NCBI GenBank assembly: GCA_008360955.1
Contig: LUCM01005573.1
Span: 218,319-282,318, forward strand
Source of the DNA: Fasciolopsis buskii
Lineage: Eukaryota > Platyhelminthes > Trematoda > Plagiorchiida > Fasciolidae
Direction: 5' to 3'
Length of the DNA: 64,000 nt
The notes under the pieces were generated by a model. That model was given only the letters and a program-made list of their open reading frames with translations, had not been told where the DNA came from and ran no database searches. Every line of letters begins with the position of its first letter. Positions within the stretch are counted from its first letter, which is position 1. Shown piece after piece: positions 40,152-50,574 of this stretch. The position numbers and the translations under genes were made by a program.

Positions 40152-40867
40152 TTAACGTATATTTACTGGAGAAAAGCACGTGAGAACGGATAAAACTGCA
40201 CCCAAAACATCTAGATACAATAAGTCGAAGACTAAACTGCGAGTAAAAGTTCTAAATATTACGAAAATTTCTTTAGCGAGATGTGAAGCCCGGCTGATTG
40301 GAAGTTGACTGACCGGGTACGATGTCATCCACATACTCCAGAAAATGAATAGGTGGATAAGTAAACAAATCACTGAGGTAAGTAGTGGAAAGACAGAGCA
40401 AAAGAACTGCTTCTTGAAGAACATTGAATTTGTCTACTGAGGAACTGGATAAACGGCAACCAAATTCAGCTCCTGGAGTTCTGCTGAAGAAGTAATCTAC
40501 CAGCCACAATAATACAGAAACCGGACGTCCATAGGATTCAAGCTTATGGAGCACAATGGAATGGAGGACTGAGTCAAAAGCGCAGGAATAATCTGCGGAG
40601 ATACAGCTGGCTGATTTCACGGAGCTGTTTAAAATTTAGGAAACAAAATTCCAGAGGCAAGCGCTTGCATCCTAAGTCAATCTTTATGGATGAAACGAAA
40701 ACTGAAATAATAGCGGAGGAACACAAAGAATTGAGGACAGCATGTTCGGTTAAGTTGGACTCGAAAGAGGTATCAGTGATGGGATGAAGTTGATGACAAA
40801 ATCTGCGTACGGCATTACCCACTGGTGTTTTACTTATCAGCAGAATTACTACTGAGAAGTTTAGCAT
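40152..40867 (-). mobile_element. Degenerate LINE reverse transcriptase fragment
   Basis: The minus-strand frame at 40,620-40,273 reads SCISADYSCAFDSVLHSIVL, LLWLVDYFFSRTPG, NVLQEAVL, TTYLSDLF and FLEYVDDIVPGQ. This is RT motif A (D-Y-S-x-A-F-D-S-V), motif B region (VLQ-AVL) and a decayed YADD box (YVDD). Order and spacing fit a LINE RT palm. Frames beyond 40,273 and above 40,620 are open but give no clear match, so the borders are uncertain. It lacks an intact ORF and is inactive. Confidence 0.7.
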
Positions 40868-41029
40868 ATCTTGGTGTCATTTTGCACTTCAGACTTATTG
40901 GCAATCTTTCGTATGCATAATGAGATACCCAGGTACGCATTACATATTCACAAGTCAACCCATGAACAAAACATGCTTCCAATTGCACGCAGGTATTTTA
41001 ACTACCAGTGTGTGGCACAGCCGTCGAGT

Positions 41030-41318
41030 GACAGTTTTTATCCCACCGAATAGCAAGTCTTATCAAGAAATTTTTAATTTAGAAAAGTTGGTAGAGGATA
41101 GCGACTCATTCGAAAACATCTATTACCAAGTCGCTTTTCTCTTCGGGGAAAATGTAAAAACTACGGGCAGCTGGAATGCGCAGGTTGGCAAATGCTGCAG
41201 TGATAACGACTACTCTAATGCAGAACTGCGTGCACCGGGTAATCTCGACCAAACGATAAACCAGTCTGTGTTTAGCAATGTGTGTTATCTCGTGCACCGA
41301 TCAACAAGTGGTTCGTAA
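41030..41318 (+). mobile_element. Possible LINE endonuclease fragment
   Basis: The plus-strand frame 40,920-41,318 (132 codons) contains NVKTTGSWNAQVGKCCSDND preceded by IPPNSKSYQEIFNLEKL. This parallels the endonuclease segment AYTPTDxxxxxEKDEF ... SSDIVVVAGDFNAQVGK seen at 49.4 kb. Only the NAQVGK word is strong. The remainder is too diverged to prove, and the catalytic Asp of GDFN has become Ser. If correct, it lies head-to-head with the minus-strand RT fragment at 40.3 kb and is a separate insertion. Confidence 0.4.
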
Positions 41319-42905
41319 TATGAGCTCCTTGGAATGTTCTGTACCTAATTCCAAACCGCCGTTGTTTATTCACTCCATCCACATCCCTCCCCCGTATTTT
41401 GTCGTTCCATAGAAACCGGGTTCCTGTTTACCGACACAAATTATCTTCGTGTTATAAGCGTGGTGGCTAAGCGACGAAAAGGAATTCGGTAAAAATGTGC
41501 TCTACCGCTTCCTGTGATATGCATTCAATGATAATTTTAGACTAGTTTGTCTTGCTTTGCGCCGACTTCAGGTTGATCCTAGGTAATTGCTACTACGCAG
41601 TCAGAATATTTGTAATTGTTCATTATGGACATTAATCTGAGAACGCAGATTGAATAAGCGAATCAACACAAACCGACTGAATGGCTCAATATAAAATGAA
41701 CATGAATTCGCGCATTCCTGTCTCCATCCCAAAACGGTTAAGGATTCCATTTATCCAGCTCCAACATATGACTCGTTTAATGCGCTATTTACAAAAGAAT
41801 TATCCATCTACGTAAGTATATATATATATTCTTTCAACTGTTTCCCTCGCAACTATCATGTTTGAGTTCAAGAGACACTTCTTTGTTCTTCGGAAAAATC
41901 TTCCGTTTCCTCTGAACAGAAAAGACCATCGAACAGCTGAATGTTTATCGGCACAGTTTCACCGAACTTGCGAGCTTTATCCAATGGCGCACCCAAATTT
42001 ATCTATATACCTAGACTGATCGTGGCCTGGGTTCGCTTCATGTGGAAATTCGTCACAACCCTTAACTACCATAAAGTATGAAGTCTAATCGCAAATGTCT
42101 GACATTTTTTTGACAAATCAAGACCCGCACAGATATAATTATGAATGAGATGGTTCGTAAAATAGGCATGCCGTCTCACTGGCCATAAATAACGAAAGTA
42201 AACCTGTTATAAGTTAGTAATGTGAAAGTTACAGAAAAACGAACCACACAGATGCACAAAGTTTTCCCTTCTGATCCACCAACAGACGTGATCGTGCGAT
42301 TAAGCACTCAACGTGGCTTTATCGTAGTCCCAAGAAAGCAATCGTTCAACGCCACTGAAACATTTAACTTGGTCCTGGTCAATAAACCCAAGTGGCTTGA
42401 ACCGTTATTTATTCAGATATTTGGATTTACCCTTGATTCAGTAATTCGATCTGGTGATCAAATTTTGTCATTGTCTTTTGATTTGGGGATGTCGTGACGG
42501 ATTCTAATCCGAGTTCGCTAACTAATGTGAAATGTAGGAATACTAATTCTGGAACCAGCGGCTTCCGGCCTCCCTTTACACAACTTTCCGTATATTTTGG
42601 CTGTTCACATTTACCCATGTCACCCCATTCACCTTCAGGAATTCTAATCTCATTTTACTGAACTCGATCACATTGGTCATTTCATCCTAATCAATGGTCG
42701 CACAAATATGACTTATAAATTCGGTAGTTTACGTGGAAATCGCATGTTCTGATTTAGTATGCAGATAACCATCTTCGCAAGCATTCATACTGGTTTAGCG
42801 GCTGAGCGACATCTTTATAAAACTGGCAGATTACAATAATAGCAGTGGCAATAGTAAATGCTAATAATGCCAAATGTTTGCCTCAATCCAAAAAGATAAA
42901 TTGTC
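41319..42905. other. Non-coding, nothing recognised
   Basis: Contains the short (AT)n at 41,815. A 91-codon plus-strand frame at 42,222-42,497 has no family resemblance. Confidence 0.45.
41815..41830. repeat. Short (AT)n microsatellite
   Basis: About 16 bases of alternating TA within unrecognised sequence. Confidence 0.85.
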
Positions 42906-43379
42906 TTGTCAGTTATTTACTGTTCAAAGGGAGTCTGCTTCATATTCGTGGCTAACGATATGCGAGCAGCTGAGTACTTTGTCAATTACGTTTTCGCTGA
43001 GCTTACTGTTACTTTGGCAACAATATTGCATGAGCTAAAGCTAATTCACACTGAACTGGGAGAAAAGCAGTGCAAAATCCAAAACGACCACAGTTTCCGG
43101 AAGATTTCACGTCCTGGTACACGTTCCCAAATCTCAAAGATTCAGCACTCGTGTAAACTATTAAAGCTAAAATCTTCATTTGAAAAATTCAACAAATGTC
43201 ACGGACTAATCAATGGCCAACACCATCCGACACATAAAAAAGAAACATTTTCAACCCAATCCAACACTGCTGAAGTCCACGCTCTCCCTCTGTCAATCAA
43301 TACTGTTGTAGATCTAACGCCAAAATTTCTAACGAATAAGCAGCAGAATTCAGTTACTACTGGCAACGAGTCGAATTAA
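42906..43379 (+). CDS. Unexplained ORF, 157 codons, hypothetical
   Basis: A plus-strand frame from ATG to TAA. The N-terminal half is mixed hydrophobic (AEYFVNYVFAELTVTLATIL) and the rest is Lys/Ser/His/Asn-rich with no motif (KFNKCHGLINGQHHPTHKK). I do not recognise it. The composition is that of AT-rich non-coding DNA, so chance is the likelier explanation. Confidence 0.15.
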   Translation: MSVIYCSKGVCFIFVANDMRAAEYFVNYVFAELTVTLATILHELKLIHTELGEKQCKIQNDHSFRKISRPGTRSQISKIQHSCKLLKLKSSFEKFNKCHGLINGQHHPTHKKETFSTQSNTAEVHALPLSINTVVDLTPKFLTNKQQNSVTTGNESN

Positions 43380-44394
43380 ATCCCCCATTGCTGTGGCATC
43401 TGAAGCTGTCGTAGACTACCTCAAATGACCTGGTTATGCCATCAAACGTGAACCAGGTTTTACTATTAAATCGTCTGTCGAATTTAGTGGATCTCGCAAT
43501 CTAAACAAGAGCATAATGCATCAGTATGGCTTACCGATCGGGAGTCATTTAGGTTTCCAATTAAAATGGTTCAGAGGGGGCCGACTGACTGAACAAATTG
43601 CCTAAACTTAATTTCCGTGGTCCAGTTCTATCAATTATAGTAATCCTAATACCGAATTACTCACGGCTGTTGCTGAGATGTTAGTTTCGATATTGCTGTG
43701 TCATCGGGGCACGATTCGTGAGAGAAACGTCCACAAACAGCAGGGCAGACTTTGCCTGGTTCGAGGTTGTATTTTTACCCTTCCCTAATTACCTGATGCG
43801 CACCACATACATCTAATAACCAGTGCTTTTCTAAACCTGAGAAGTGCATTCAATACAGTTGACCAAACAGTGGCGTTCAGTACCGAGCCTCGCAAAGATA
43901 TGGTGCAGACCTTCGTGCTCGCTTGGCTCTGGTAGCAGAATAAGTGAAACAGAACGGGATGTAATCCTCTTTTTTGGGGATTACTCAGCTGAGGTTGCCG
44001 ATAACTGATTAACGCAGTGCGATGACTTCGTCCGGTATCGAGAGGATCTCTAAGTGCCTCACATTTTCGTCCACCTAGTAGAAGGTGTTTGACTGATAAG
44101 GTGCTTCGCTTTTGCTTGCTGGGATATCTCCCCTAAGGGCTAACTAGAATCTTTCCTTTGTTATTCATAGCGCATAATCTTAGCCTTCGCTGGTGGTTTT
44201 CAGCCTTCAGTCGTTGTTCTCAGATCCGCCAACAATGTGTTCATTAAGCGGCTTTACAAAATGAAGCTTTAAGATATAGCGAGAAATTGGAACGTTTATT
44301 TTTAAAGTGCATTTTCATAAGTCTGCCTTCGCGATGGCACTTTCAAAAAACGTTACTGAATGACATCCACGAGAGGCAATGCTCGTGATTCTGT

Positions 44395-44545
44395 GAGATA
44401 GACATTGTCTGACCCATACACATTTACCTCTCAGGCATGACTGGATATTCGGCTTTGTGGAAGCATAAGATGCTGCTGTTTGAGCAGCAGAAATACACGA
44501 GCCGTTACATCGCATCAATATGCGACCTTATTGTTGTTATGGGGA
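44395..44545 (-). mobile_element. Diverged fragment of RTE-like 5' region (copy in block 1)
   Basis: Read against 50,385-50,520, the order of matching words is conserved: CATTTACCTCTCAGGCATGA versus CATTGACCTCCCAGGCACGA, then ACACGAGCCGTTACA versus ACGCGAGCCGTCACA, then TGCGACCTTATTGTTGT versus TGTAGCCTCGTTGTGA. The orientation is the same as the element at 48-50.6 kb. The second copy is at 45,620-45,770. Confidence 0.65.
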
Positions 44546-44699
44546 CTACGTAGTGATTGTATTTGTTATCATTATAAACACTTGCTTCTGGCCGCCTAAC
44601 GGATATACGGCAAACCACGGAGTTCATTCGAAGCGATCAGCGGTATTTGACCAGGGTGGCACATTTCGCACTTATGTTTAACTTGACCATGGACAAGAT

Positions 44700-44805
44700 G
44701 GTGGTGGATGGTTTAGGAGGTCTGAAGGATGTGGGAATCGAACTGTCAGACGGTGAAAATCTGGTACTTAGGTTACGCCGACCATCTTGTCTGATTATTT
44801 GAATA
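44700..44805 (-). mobile_element. tRNA-like segment in duplicated block (also at 45,925-46,030)
   Basis: The minus strand reads GGTCGGCGTAACCTAAGTAC and then GACAGTTCGATTCCCACATC. The second part is a good box B; the first is a weak box A. It could be a SINE head or the tRNA-like start of a larger repeat. The second copy is identical. Confidence 0.35.
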
Positions 44806-44887
44806 TGTGGAACATGTGCGACGTGGGCGAGGCGGGCTCGCAAGAGCTGTAGTTCTAATCGGTTCGTGTTTTGTATTTAAAAAATGT

Positions 44888-44888
44888 N
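44888..44888. other. Single-base assembly gap (N)
   Basis: One undetermined base sits exactly at the junction of the two identical 1,224-bp copies. This is the position expected if two overlapping contig ends were abutted without merging. Confidence 0.98.
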
Positions 44889-46112
44889 CGGCTGTTGCTG
44901 AGATGTTAGTTTCGATATTGCTGTGTCATCGGGGCACGATTCGTGAGAGAAACGTCCACAAACAGCAGGGCAGACTTTGCCTGGTTCGAGGTTGTATTTT
45001 TACCCTTCCCTAATTACCTGATGCGCACCACATACATCTAATAACCAGTGCTTTTCTAAACCTGAGAAGTGCATTCAATACAGTTGACCAAACAGTGGCG
45101 TTCAGTACCGAGCCTCGCAAAGATATGGTGCAGACCTTCGTGCTCGCTTGGCTCTGGTAGCAGAATAAGTGAAACAGAACGGGATGTAATCCTCTTTTTT
45201 GGGGATTACTCAGCTGAGGTTGCCGATAACTGATTAACGCAGTGCGATGACTTCGTCCGGTATCGAGAGGATCTCTAAGTGCCTCACATTTTCGTCCACC
45301 TAGTAGAAGGTGTTTGACTGATAAGGTGCTTCGCTTTTGCTTGCTGGGATATCTCCCCTAAGGGCTAACTAGAATCTTTCCTTTGTTATTCATAGCGCAT
45401 AATCTTAGCCTTCGCTGGTGGTTTTCAGCCTTCAGTCGTTGTTCTCAGATCCGCCAACAATGTGTTCATTAAGCGGCTTTACAAAATGAAGCTTTAAGAT
45501 ATAGCGAGAAATTGGAACGTTTATTTTTAAAGTGCATTTTCATAAGTCTGCCTTCGCGATGGCACTTTCAAAAAACGTTACTGAATGACATCCACGAGAG
45601 GCAATGCTCGTGATTCTGTGAGATAGACATTGTCTGACCCATACACATTTACCTCTCAGGCATGACTGGATATTCGGCTTTGTGGAAGCATAAGATGCTG
45701 CTGTTTGAGCAGCAGAAATACACGAGCCGTTACATCGCATCAATATGCGACCTTATTGTTGTTATGGGGACTACGTAGTGATTGTATTTGTTATCATTAT
45801 AAACACTTGCTTCTGGCCGCCTAACGGATATACGGCAAACCACGGAGTTCATTCGAAGCGATCAGCGGTATTTGACCAGGGTGGCACATTTCGCACTTAT
45901 GTTTAACTTGACCATGGACAAGATGGTGGTGGATGGTTTAGGAGGTCTGAAGGATGTGGGAATCGAACTGTCAGACGGTGAAAATCTGGTACTTAGGTTA
46001 CGCCGACCATCTTGTCTGATTATTTGAATATGTGGAACATGTGCGACGTGGGCGAGGCGGGCTCGCAAGAGCTGTAGTTCTAATCGGTTCGTGTTTTGTA
46101 TTTAAAAAATGT
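44889..46112. repeat. 1,224-bp block, copy 2 of perfect direct duplication
   Basis: This is the second copy, with offset 1,225 from copy 1. The flank after copy 2 (46,113 onward) and the flank before copy 1 (up to 43,663) are unrelated. A single contig covering 43,663 to 46,113 with one copy would explain everything. It contains the same tRNA-like segment (about 45,925-46,030) and RTE-like 5' piece (about 45,620-45,770). Confidence 0.95.
45620..45770 (-). mobile_element. Diverged fragment of RTE-like 5' region (copy in block 2)
   Basis: Identical to the fragment at 44,395-44,545 because it lies in the second copy of the perfect duplication. It should be counted once if the duplication is an assembly overlap. 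Confidence 0.65.
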
Positions 46113-46544
46113 GAATTGCTGTTGCAAGACTGGACCCCAGTGGTTCCGGGTTTGATGACAAAAAAACCCGCCAAATATCGACCCCTCACATAGCTGGGCA
46201 GTTCAGCTTTTACAACTACCAACTCTAGGCTGACCAGCCGTGGTTTCCATCGCCACCTTACATTGTTGTCCATTCAAAGGATGGCAAGAGAATGAGGATC
46301 GACTATGGGGTAATAATTTGAAGCACTAAATAAGACTGAAGAATTTCAAATCTAAGTATACCAATAGCTTTAGCATTTATTCATAGCACCCATTGCCATC
46401 ACTACAAGCCTGGTAGCCCAACTGGACCGAAACAAACCATCCCTATGGCAGCTGTTCCACAAAGGGTAGAAGCAAGATAGCACAGACGAGCATGCGCACA
46501 TCCAAGACTACAGCGGTGCAGGTTGAACGGAATCACTCACAATG

Positions 46545-46745
46545 CTACCTCGATATTTCGCTGCATCTGAAAGGTTTTTTTACTGTTGTGCGGTGCGCCG
46601 TTATTCTGTATGAATGTGAGACATGGAGTTGTTGTGCGGAATATGTTCGTTGCGCTTGGAGATTTTCATTAGCTGTATTTGTTTAGTGTCGGTAGAATTG
46701 GATCAAATGACCGGTTGAACAATGCTACGAACAGAAACTGGATAG
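46545..46745 (+). mobile_element. LINE C-terminal fragment (degenerate)
   Basis: The plus strand reads LDISLHLKGFFTVVRCAVILYECETWS. After a frame slip it reads SVGRIGSNDRLNNAT. This parallels the LINE segment KGRVYxAAVRxVLLYGCETW followed by SIGRIWWxxRVSNAEV, the same domain as at 62.3 kb. Only about 65 residues survive. The two copies are clearly diverged, so they are independent old insertions. The left border falls near the end of the duplicated block but outside it. Confidence 0.7.
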
Positions 46746-46822
46746 TGGATATCAGTTCGAGGGACATTCCATATTGGGTTCAGTGGACTTTGTTCATTGT
46801 GGATAACAAACACGTCCATTAG

Positions 46823-47480
46823 TCACTTCCTTTCCTCTCTCGGAGCAAAGGTCAACAGAAGGCCAACAGATGACGAAGCAGCAGGGAATGAGAAAACGCA
46901 GAGCGAAATTAGGAAGAGATGCCTCGTGTCAGGGGTCCAAAAGACTCCCCTAAATAGGAGACACCGAGGGATATGATAGCAAACCATGACGATTGTGTTG
47001 TCACTTTCTTTCAACTTCCAAATGCCTCGACACAATTGGAGGTGAATGTTTCAGGCTTCGAGTCAGCTAACCCCACCGAATGTCACCCAAAAGACCGACG
47101 TCTCATATAGCTTCTGCTAAAGTCCTACGCACTGCTTTCTCGGTAGCGATGTTCCCACTAGAGTGCGGGGACCAAGGCGAACGTTCGAAACCCATACCGC
47201 TCTGACTAGTCTCAGGTAATCAGTCTGGGAGAAATGGCTGAACGGGTGGCGCACAATGCAGATGGATGTATGCTCACTGGTAGCTGTGGCGAAGGGATAC
47301 ACAGGACACCCAAGGTATCTAACCTCATCCGGAAGGCACATGAATTCAGCTATCAACCGCCGGTCCCAGGCGGGTGGATTAGTAGAACCTCAGGTCGTCC
47401 TACTGTCATGGAGTAAGACCTTCTGGCCAAAGGGTACGGTCCCCTAAGTCAGTCGTCTACTTCGATTTGGGCGACCGGGT
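46823..47480 (-). repeat. Probable fluke interspersed repeat, unnamed
   Basis: Minus-strand frames read EVRYLGCPVYPFATATSEH, HPFSHFSQTDYLRLVRAVWV and GPRTLVGTSLPRK (47,356-47,117), then CRGIWKLKESDNTIVMVCYH and FPAASSSVGLLLT (47,035-46,823). I recall such phrases as recurrent translated repeat sequence in fluke gene predictions rather than a real protein. No domain is recognised. The repeat identity is an inference that a self-comparison against a fluke genome would settle. Confidence 0.4.
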
Positions 47481-47664
47481 ACTATCAAACTCACAGAGTA
47501 ATGACGGCTCCCGAAGGATAGTCGCTGACGAGGAAATGGAATATTAAAGAACTACCAAGTAGTGAACTCTACACAATGTTTCGTTTTTCTTCCACTTTCT
47601 CGCACAGTTTTCATCCGTCGCCACGGTTCCGTTTGCATATGACCTGCATTCAAGATGCTGCACA

Positions 47665-47694
47665 TTATATATATATATATATATATATACATAC

Positions 47695-47727
<33 letters not shown>

Positions 47728-47736
47728 AATATATAC
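47665..47736. repeat. Long compound (AT)n microsatellite
   Basis: About 70 bases of alternating AT with ATAC and GT interruptions. It lies some 250 bp beyond the point where the RTE-like reverse transcriptase breaks off. The long Ile/Tyr-rich open frames on the minus strand here come from the repeat. Confidence 0.95.
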
Positions 47737-47984
47737 GAATGATGATGATCAACGCCCAGCATTAGGGCTGCCAACCACAACGGAACACGTGTCGAACATT
47801 TTGCGCCGAACAAAATTCCCGTAATATCGGCCTACAGCATTTTGGCCCCTAAATACGTGACTGGTGCTGTGCCACAGATTTCAAACGTAATTTGGTTAAA
47901 GACTGCATGGTTTAAAGTCGTGGCAGTAACTGTGCCGGTAATCACCATCACCATCATCGTTCGGCGTTAAACAGCAAGGCAAAC

Positions 47985-50570
47985 CTCACTGACCGCTGCC
48001 TTTACCCAGAATTAAACGCTTTGAATGAACTTGACAGTTCACCGCATACCCTAACGCAACCATAGGTATGCAAATAAAGTGCTCGCAACAGGGTCACGAA
48101 CTTCGTTGGCATACCCTTCCGGTGGAGAGCATTGAGTAGTACCGGTCGATTCACAGAGTCGCTCGGACCTTTCAAGTCGAGAAAGACTACGGTCGCAGAG
48201 GGGGCGGGGCGTGAAACGCGTTTCGAGTATCTGTCGGAGAGTGAATATCTGGTCGATGCAACATCGACCTGGACGAAATCCGGCCTGTTGTTCGCGGATG
48301 TTACTCTCGCGAATCAGTGTCAAAAAACGCAGCATTAGTGAAGTTAACATCTTAGTACCTATCGGAATTAAACTAATCCCACGATGATTGCTGCAGTTAC
48401 TTCGTGTACCCTTCTTGAAGATGGGTACAATCAATGACTCACCACCCCACGATAACGGAATACGCTCCTCGTTCCAAATATCACGAAGCAATGAGGTAAG
48501 TGATTTCATCAGAGCTTCTTCACCCAATTTGAAAAGAACTGGAGAAAGGTCTTCGGGACCGGCTGCTTTTCCCCTCCTCAGAAGTTGAATATTTCACTGC
48601 ACTTCCAAATCCCTTGGGGGGTCAAGTGATACCTCCAAAGGATTCACAGCCCCAGACGTCGGACTAAATACGTTATCGCGTGGCCAGCTAAACTGATCCT
48701 CGAAGTGCTCTGCCCAACGGTCAAGCCTTTGCTGTCTACCATGAATGAGCTCTCCAGTCCTATTGCACACGACTTCACTAACCAAAGTTCGCCGCCCACC
48801 GTTGTCGCGTATAAGCTTAAACAGTCTTTGACTGTTACCTGAAGCGGACGCCACTTCCATCTCTTCGGCTACCTTAACCCACCGGTTTTCATTGTCATTT
48901 CTAAGGCGTATGGTCAACTGACGCGGCAACTGCCGACGCATCTTATTCACTTCGTTGCAGTTAAGCATTGCTATTGGTCGCAGTTCTTAGTCCCTCCGGG
49001 AGTTTCTGTTCGTAGCTGTTGCGAACAGCCGAATCAGACAAACGTTCGACAGCCAATCGGGTTTGTGGCCTGCGTCGATGGCCATTCAGCTGCAGCAAAA
49101 ATCGCATTTAAACTAACGCATGGTCCGATTCGACGTATGTGGTCCAGTATGATCTACAGTTCTGGACAGAACCGCGCCAACGGTAGCTAACTGCGATATG
49201 GTCAATCTGACTAAGAGTACCTGTCGAAATAGAGCGCCTTGTCACCGTGCGATGCGAACTGCGTTGGAAATTCGTACTAGACAGGAACAGGTTATTGTCT
49301 GCACAAAACGAGAAGTCTTTCCCGTTTGTCTGTTCGCTGAGCGGGAAGGGCGCATCGTCCACCTAAACAAGACTCTGATGCACTAAGTTTTCCAACTTGT
49401 GCATTAAAATCACCTGCCACCACTACAATGTCAGAGCTCTTGCTCTTCCGAACAAAAGTGACGACGTCATCTTAAAACTCGTCTTTCTCCATGTTAGTGC
49501 TGCAGTCTGTTGGAGTGTATGCAGAGATGACAAATAAACTACGCTTAACACTACTATCCTTTCGGACGCCGACTGATCCCTGCAGTCTCGTGGCGCACAA
49601 GCGACTGTTGACTGGGATCCAGTCTAAAAGAGCTGCTTCAGCCTTCTCACTCAAGACTATTCCTACACCAGGTTGACCCACAGCTTGAGCTGCTTCGTCT
49701 CCTGAAGTGCGAAGAAAATATCTTGACGAGACGTTTGGCGTGTTCCACTTACACAGCAGACATCAATCGAAAGTGAGTCCACTGTCAGAGCCAAACACGC
49801 CTGTTGGCCAGCCTGCATTAAAGTGCGCACATTGAAGGAACCCAGATGCAGCGACTGACGAGGCTTGAGAAAATGTGAGCTAACAGACTGAAAACCACCT
49901 ACTACACTACTTGACAATAAACCGTTGCGAGTACCGGGCGTGTTATCAGTGGAGATACTATGGGTAGGCAGAAGGGGCAAACAGATTGGGTTGGAGACAG
50001 AAGAGACAGGTTGAATAAAAGAGAGGGAACTCTGATCAGTAGCATACTTATCACTACCCACCCCACCTGCGCTTGATGCAATGGGCAGCGCGGTCCTGAT
50101 TATCCTGCGCGACGACCGATGCAGCATGGAATTATTTGTAGGCGTGTAACTCATGGTGAATAATGTACGGGTATTGCGAGGGAGTCCAGCCGCTAAGCAG
50201 AAGGACGATTGGGGTTCTGAACCAAAGCCTTTGGTTGTGGCAAGAACCTGACCGCAAGGCAGCAGGGCATAGATGAGTGAAAGCCCATCTACTTGGATCA
50301 ATTATTCATCCACTCGTTTTTCTAACTGAGCTGCTAACTCAGATCAACCCTCGACTTGGAGGATCAGGAGATTAATTCGTCAGGCCTCTACCCATTGACC
50401 TCCCAGGCACGATTGGATCTTTGGCCTGAGATGAGCCATCCTGTATAGCTTGTTGGATCACGGAGGCACGCGAGCCGTCACACCACGTCGAGATGTAGCC
50501 TCGTTGTGACGGCCGGTAAAAAACTTTTCATAGCCGCCATTGGACTTCAGCATGCAATACTACGATGTAT
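47985..50570 (-). mobile_element. RTE-like LINE: 5' region, APE endonuclease, partial reverse transcriptase
   Basis: Minus strand. The 5' region lies at 50,570-49,860. The endonuclease (49,860-49,108) contains GSFNVRTLMQAGQQACLAL, VISAYTPTD, VVAGDFNAQVGKLSAS and QIDHIAVS. The linker (48,968-48,600) contains RLFKLIRDNGGRR and LDRWAEHFEDQFSW. The RT N-part (48,527-47,990) contains RRGKAAGPEDLSP, SLIVPIFKKGTR, NHRGISLIPIGTKML, QAGFRPGRCCIDQIF and LDLKGPSDSVNRP (motif A). It breaks off after GELSSSFKAFNSG, before motif B and the YADD box. There are a stop near 49,475, another at 48,594 and a frameshift near 48,190. It is an inactive, 3'-truncated but long copy. The product would nick the target and prime reverse transcription of its own RNA. 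Confidence 0.88.
49108..49860 (-). pseudogene. APE-type endonuclease domain of the RTE-like element
   Basis: The domain opens with LGSFNVRTLMQAGQQ, the usual first strand of LINE apurinic-like endonucleases (the Asn of FNVRT is catalytic). It continues with the AYTPTD and AGDFNAQVGK motifs and ends with IDHIAVSYRW and SDHALV, where the SDH His is catalytic. One stop codon after MEKDEF and a break after the CLGG stretch prevent full translation. Otherwise the domain is complete, and it is the best-preserved mobile-element protein in the window. Confidence 0.85.
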
Positions 50571-50574
50571 AAGA

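Larger units (their letters stand above)
43664..44887. repeat. 1,224-bp block, copy 1 of perfect direct duplication
   Basis: The block is the same base for base as 44,889-46,112 wherever I compared them: both ends, the interior, and three pairs of identical open frames all offset by 1,225. The two copies are separated only by a single N at 44,888. Inside it lie a minus-strand tRNA-like segment (about 44,700-44,805) and a diverged piece of the 5' region of the RTE-like element (about 44,395-44,545). No gene is recognised. Confidence 0.95.

Noticed and set aside
47544..47813. Ile/Tyr-rich membrane-like protein
   Set aside because: It is a translation of the (AT)n microsatellite.
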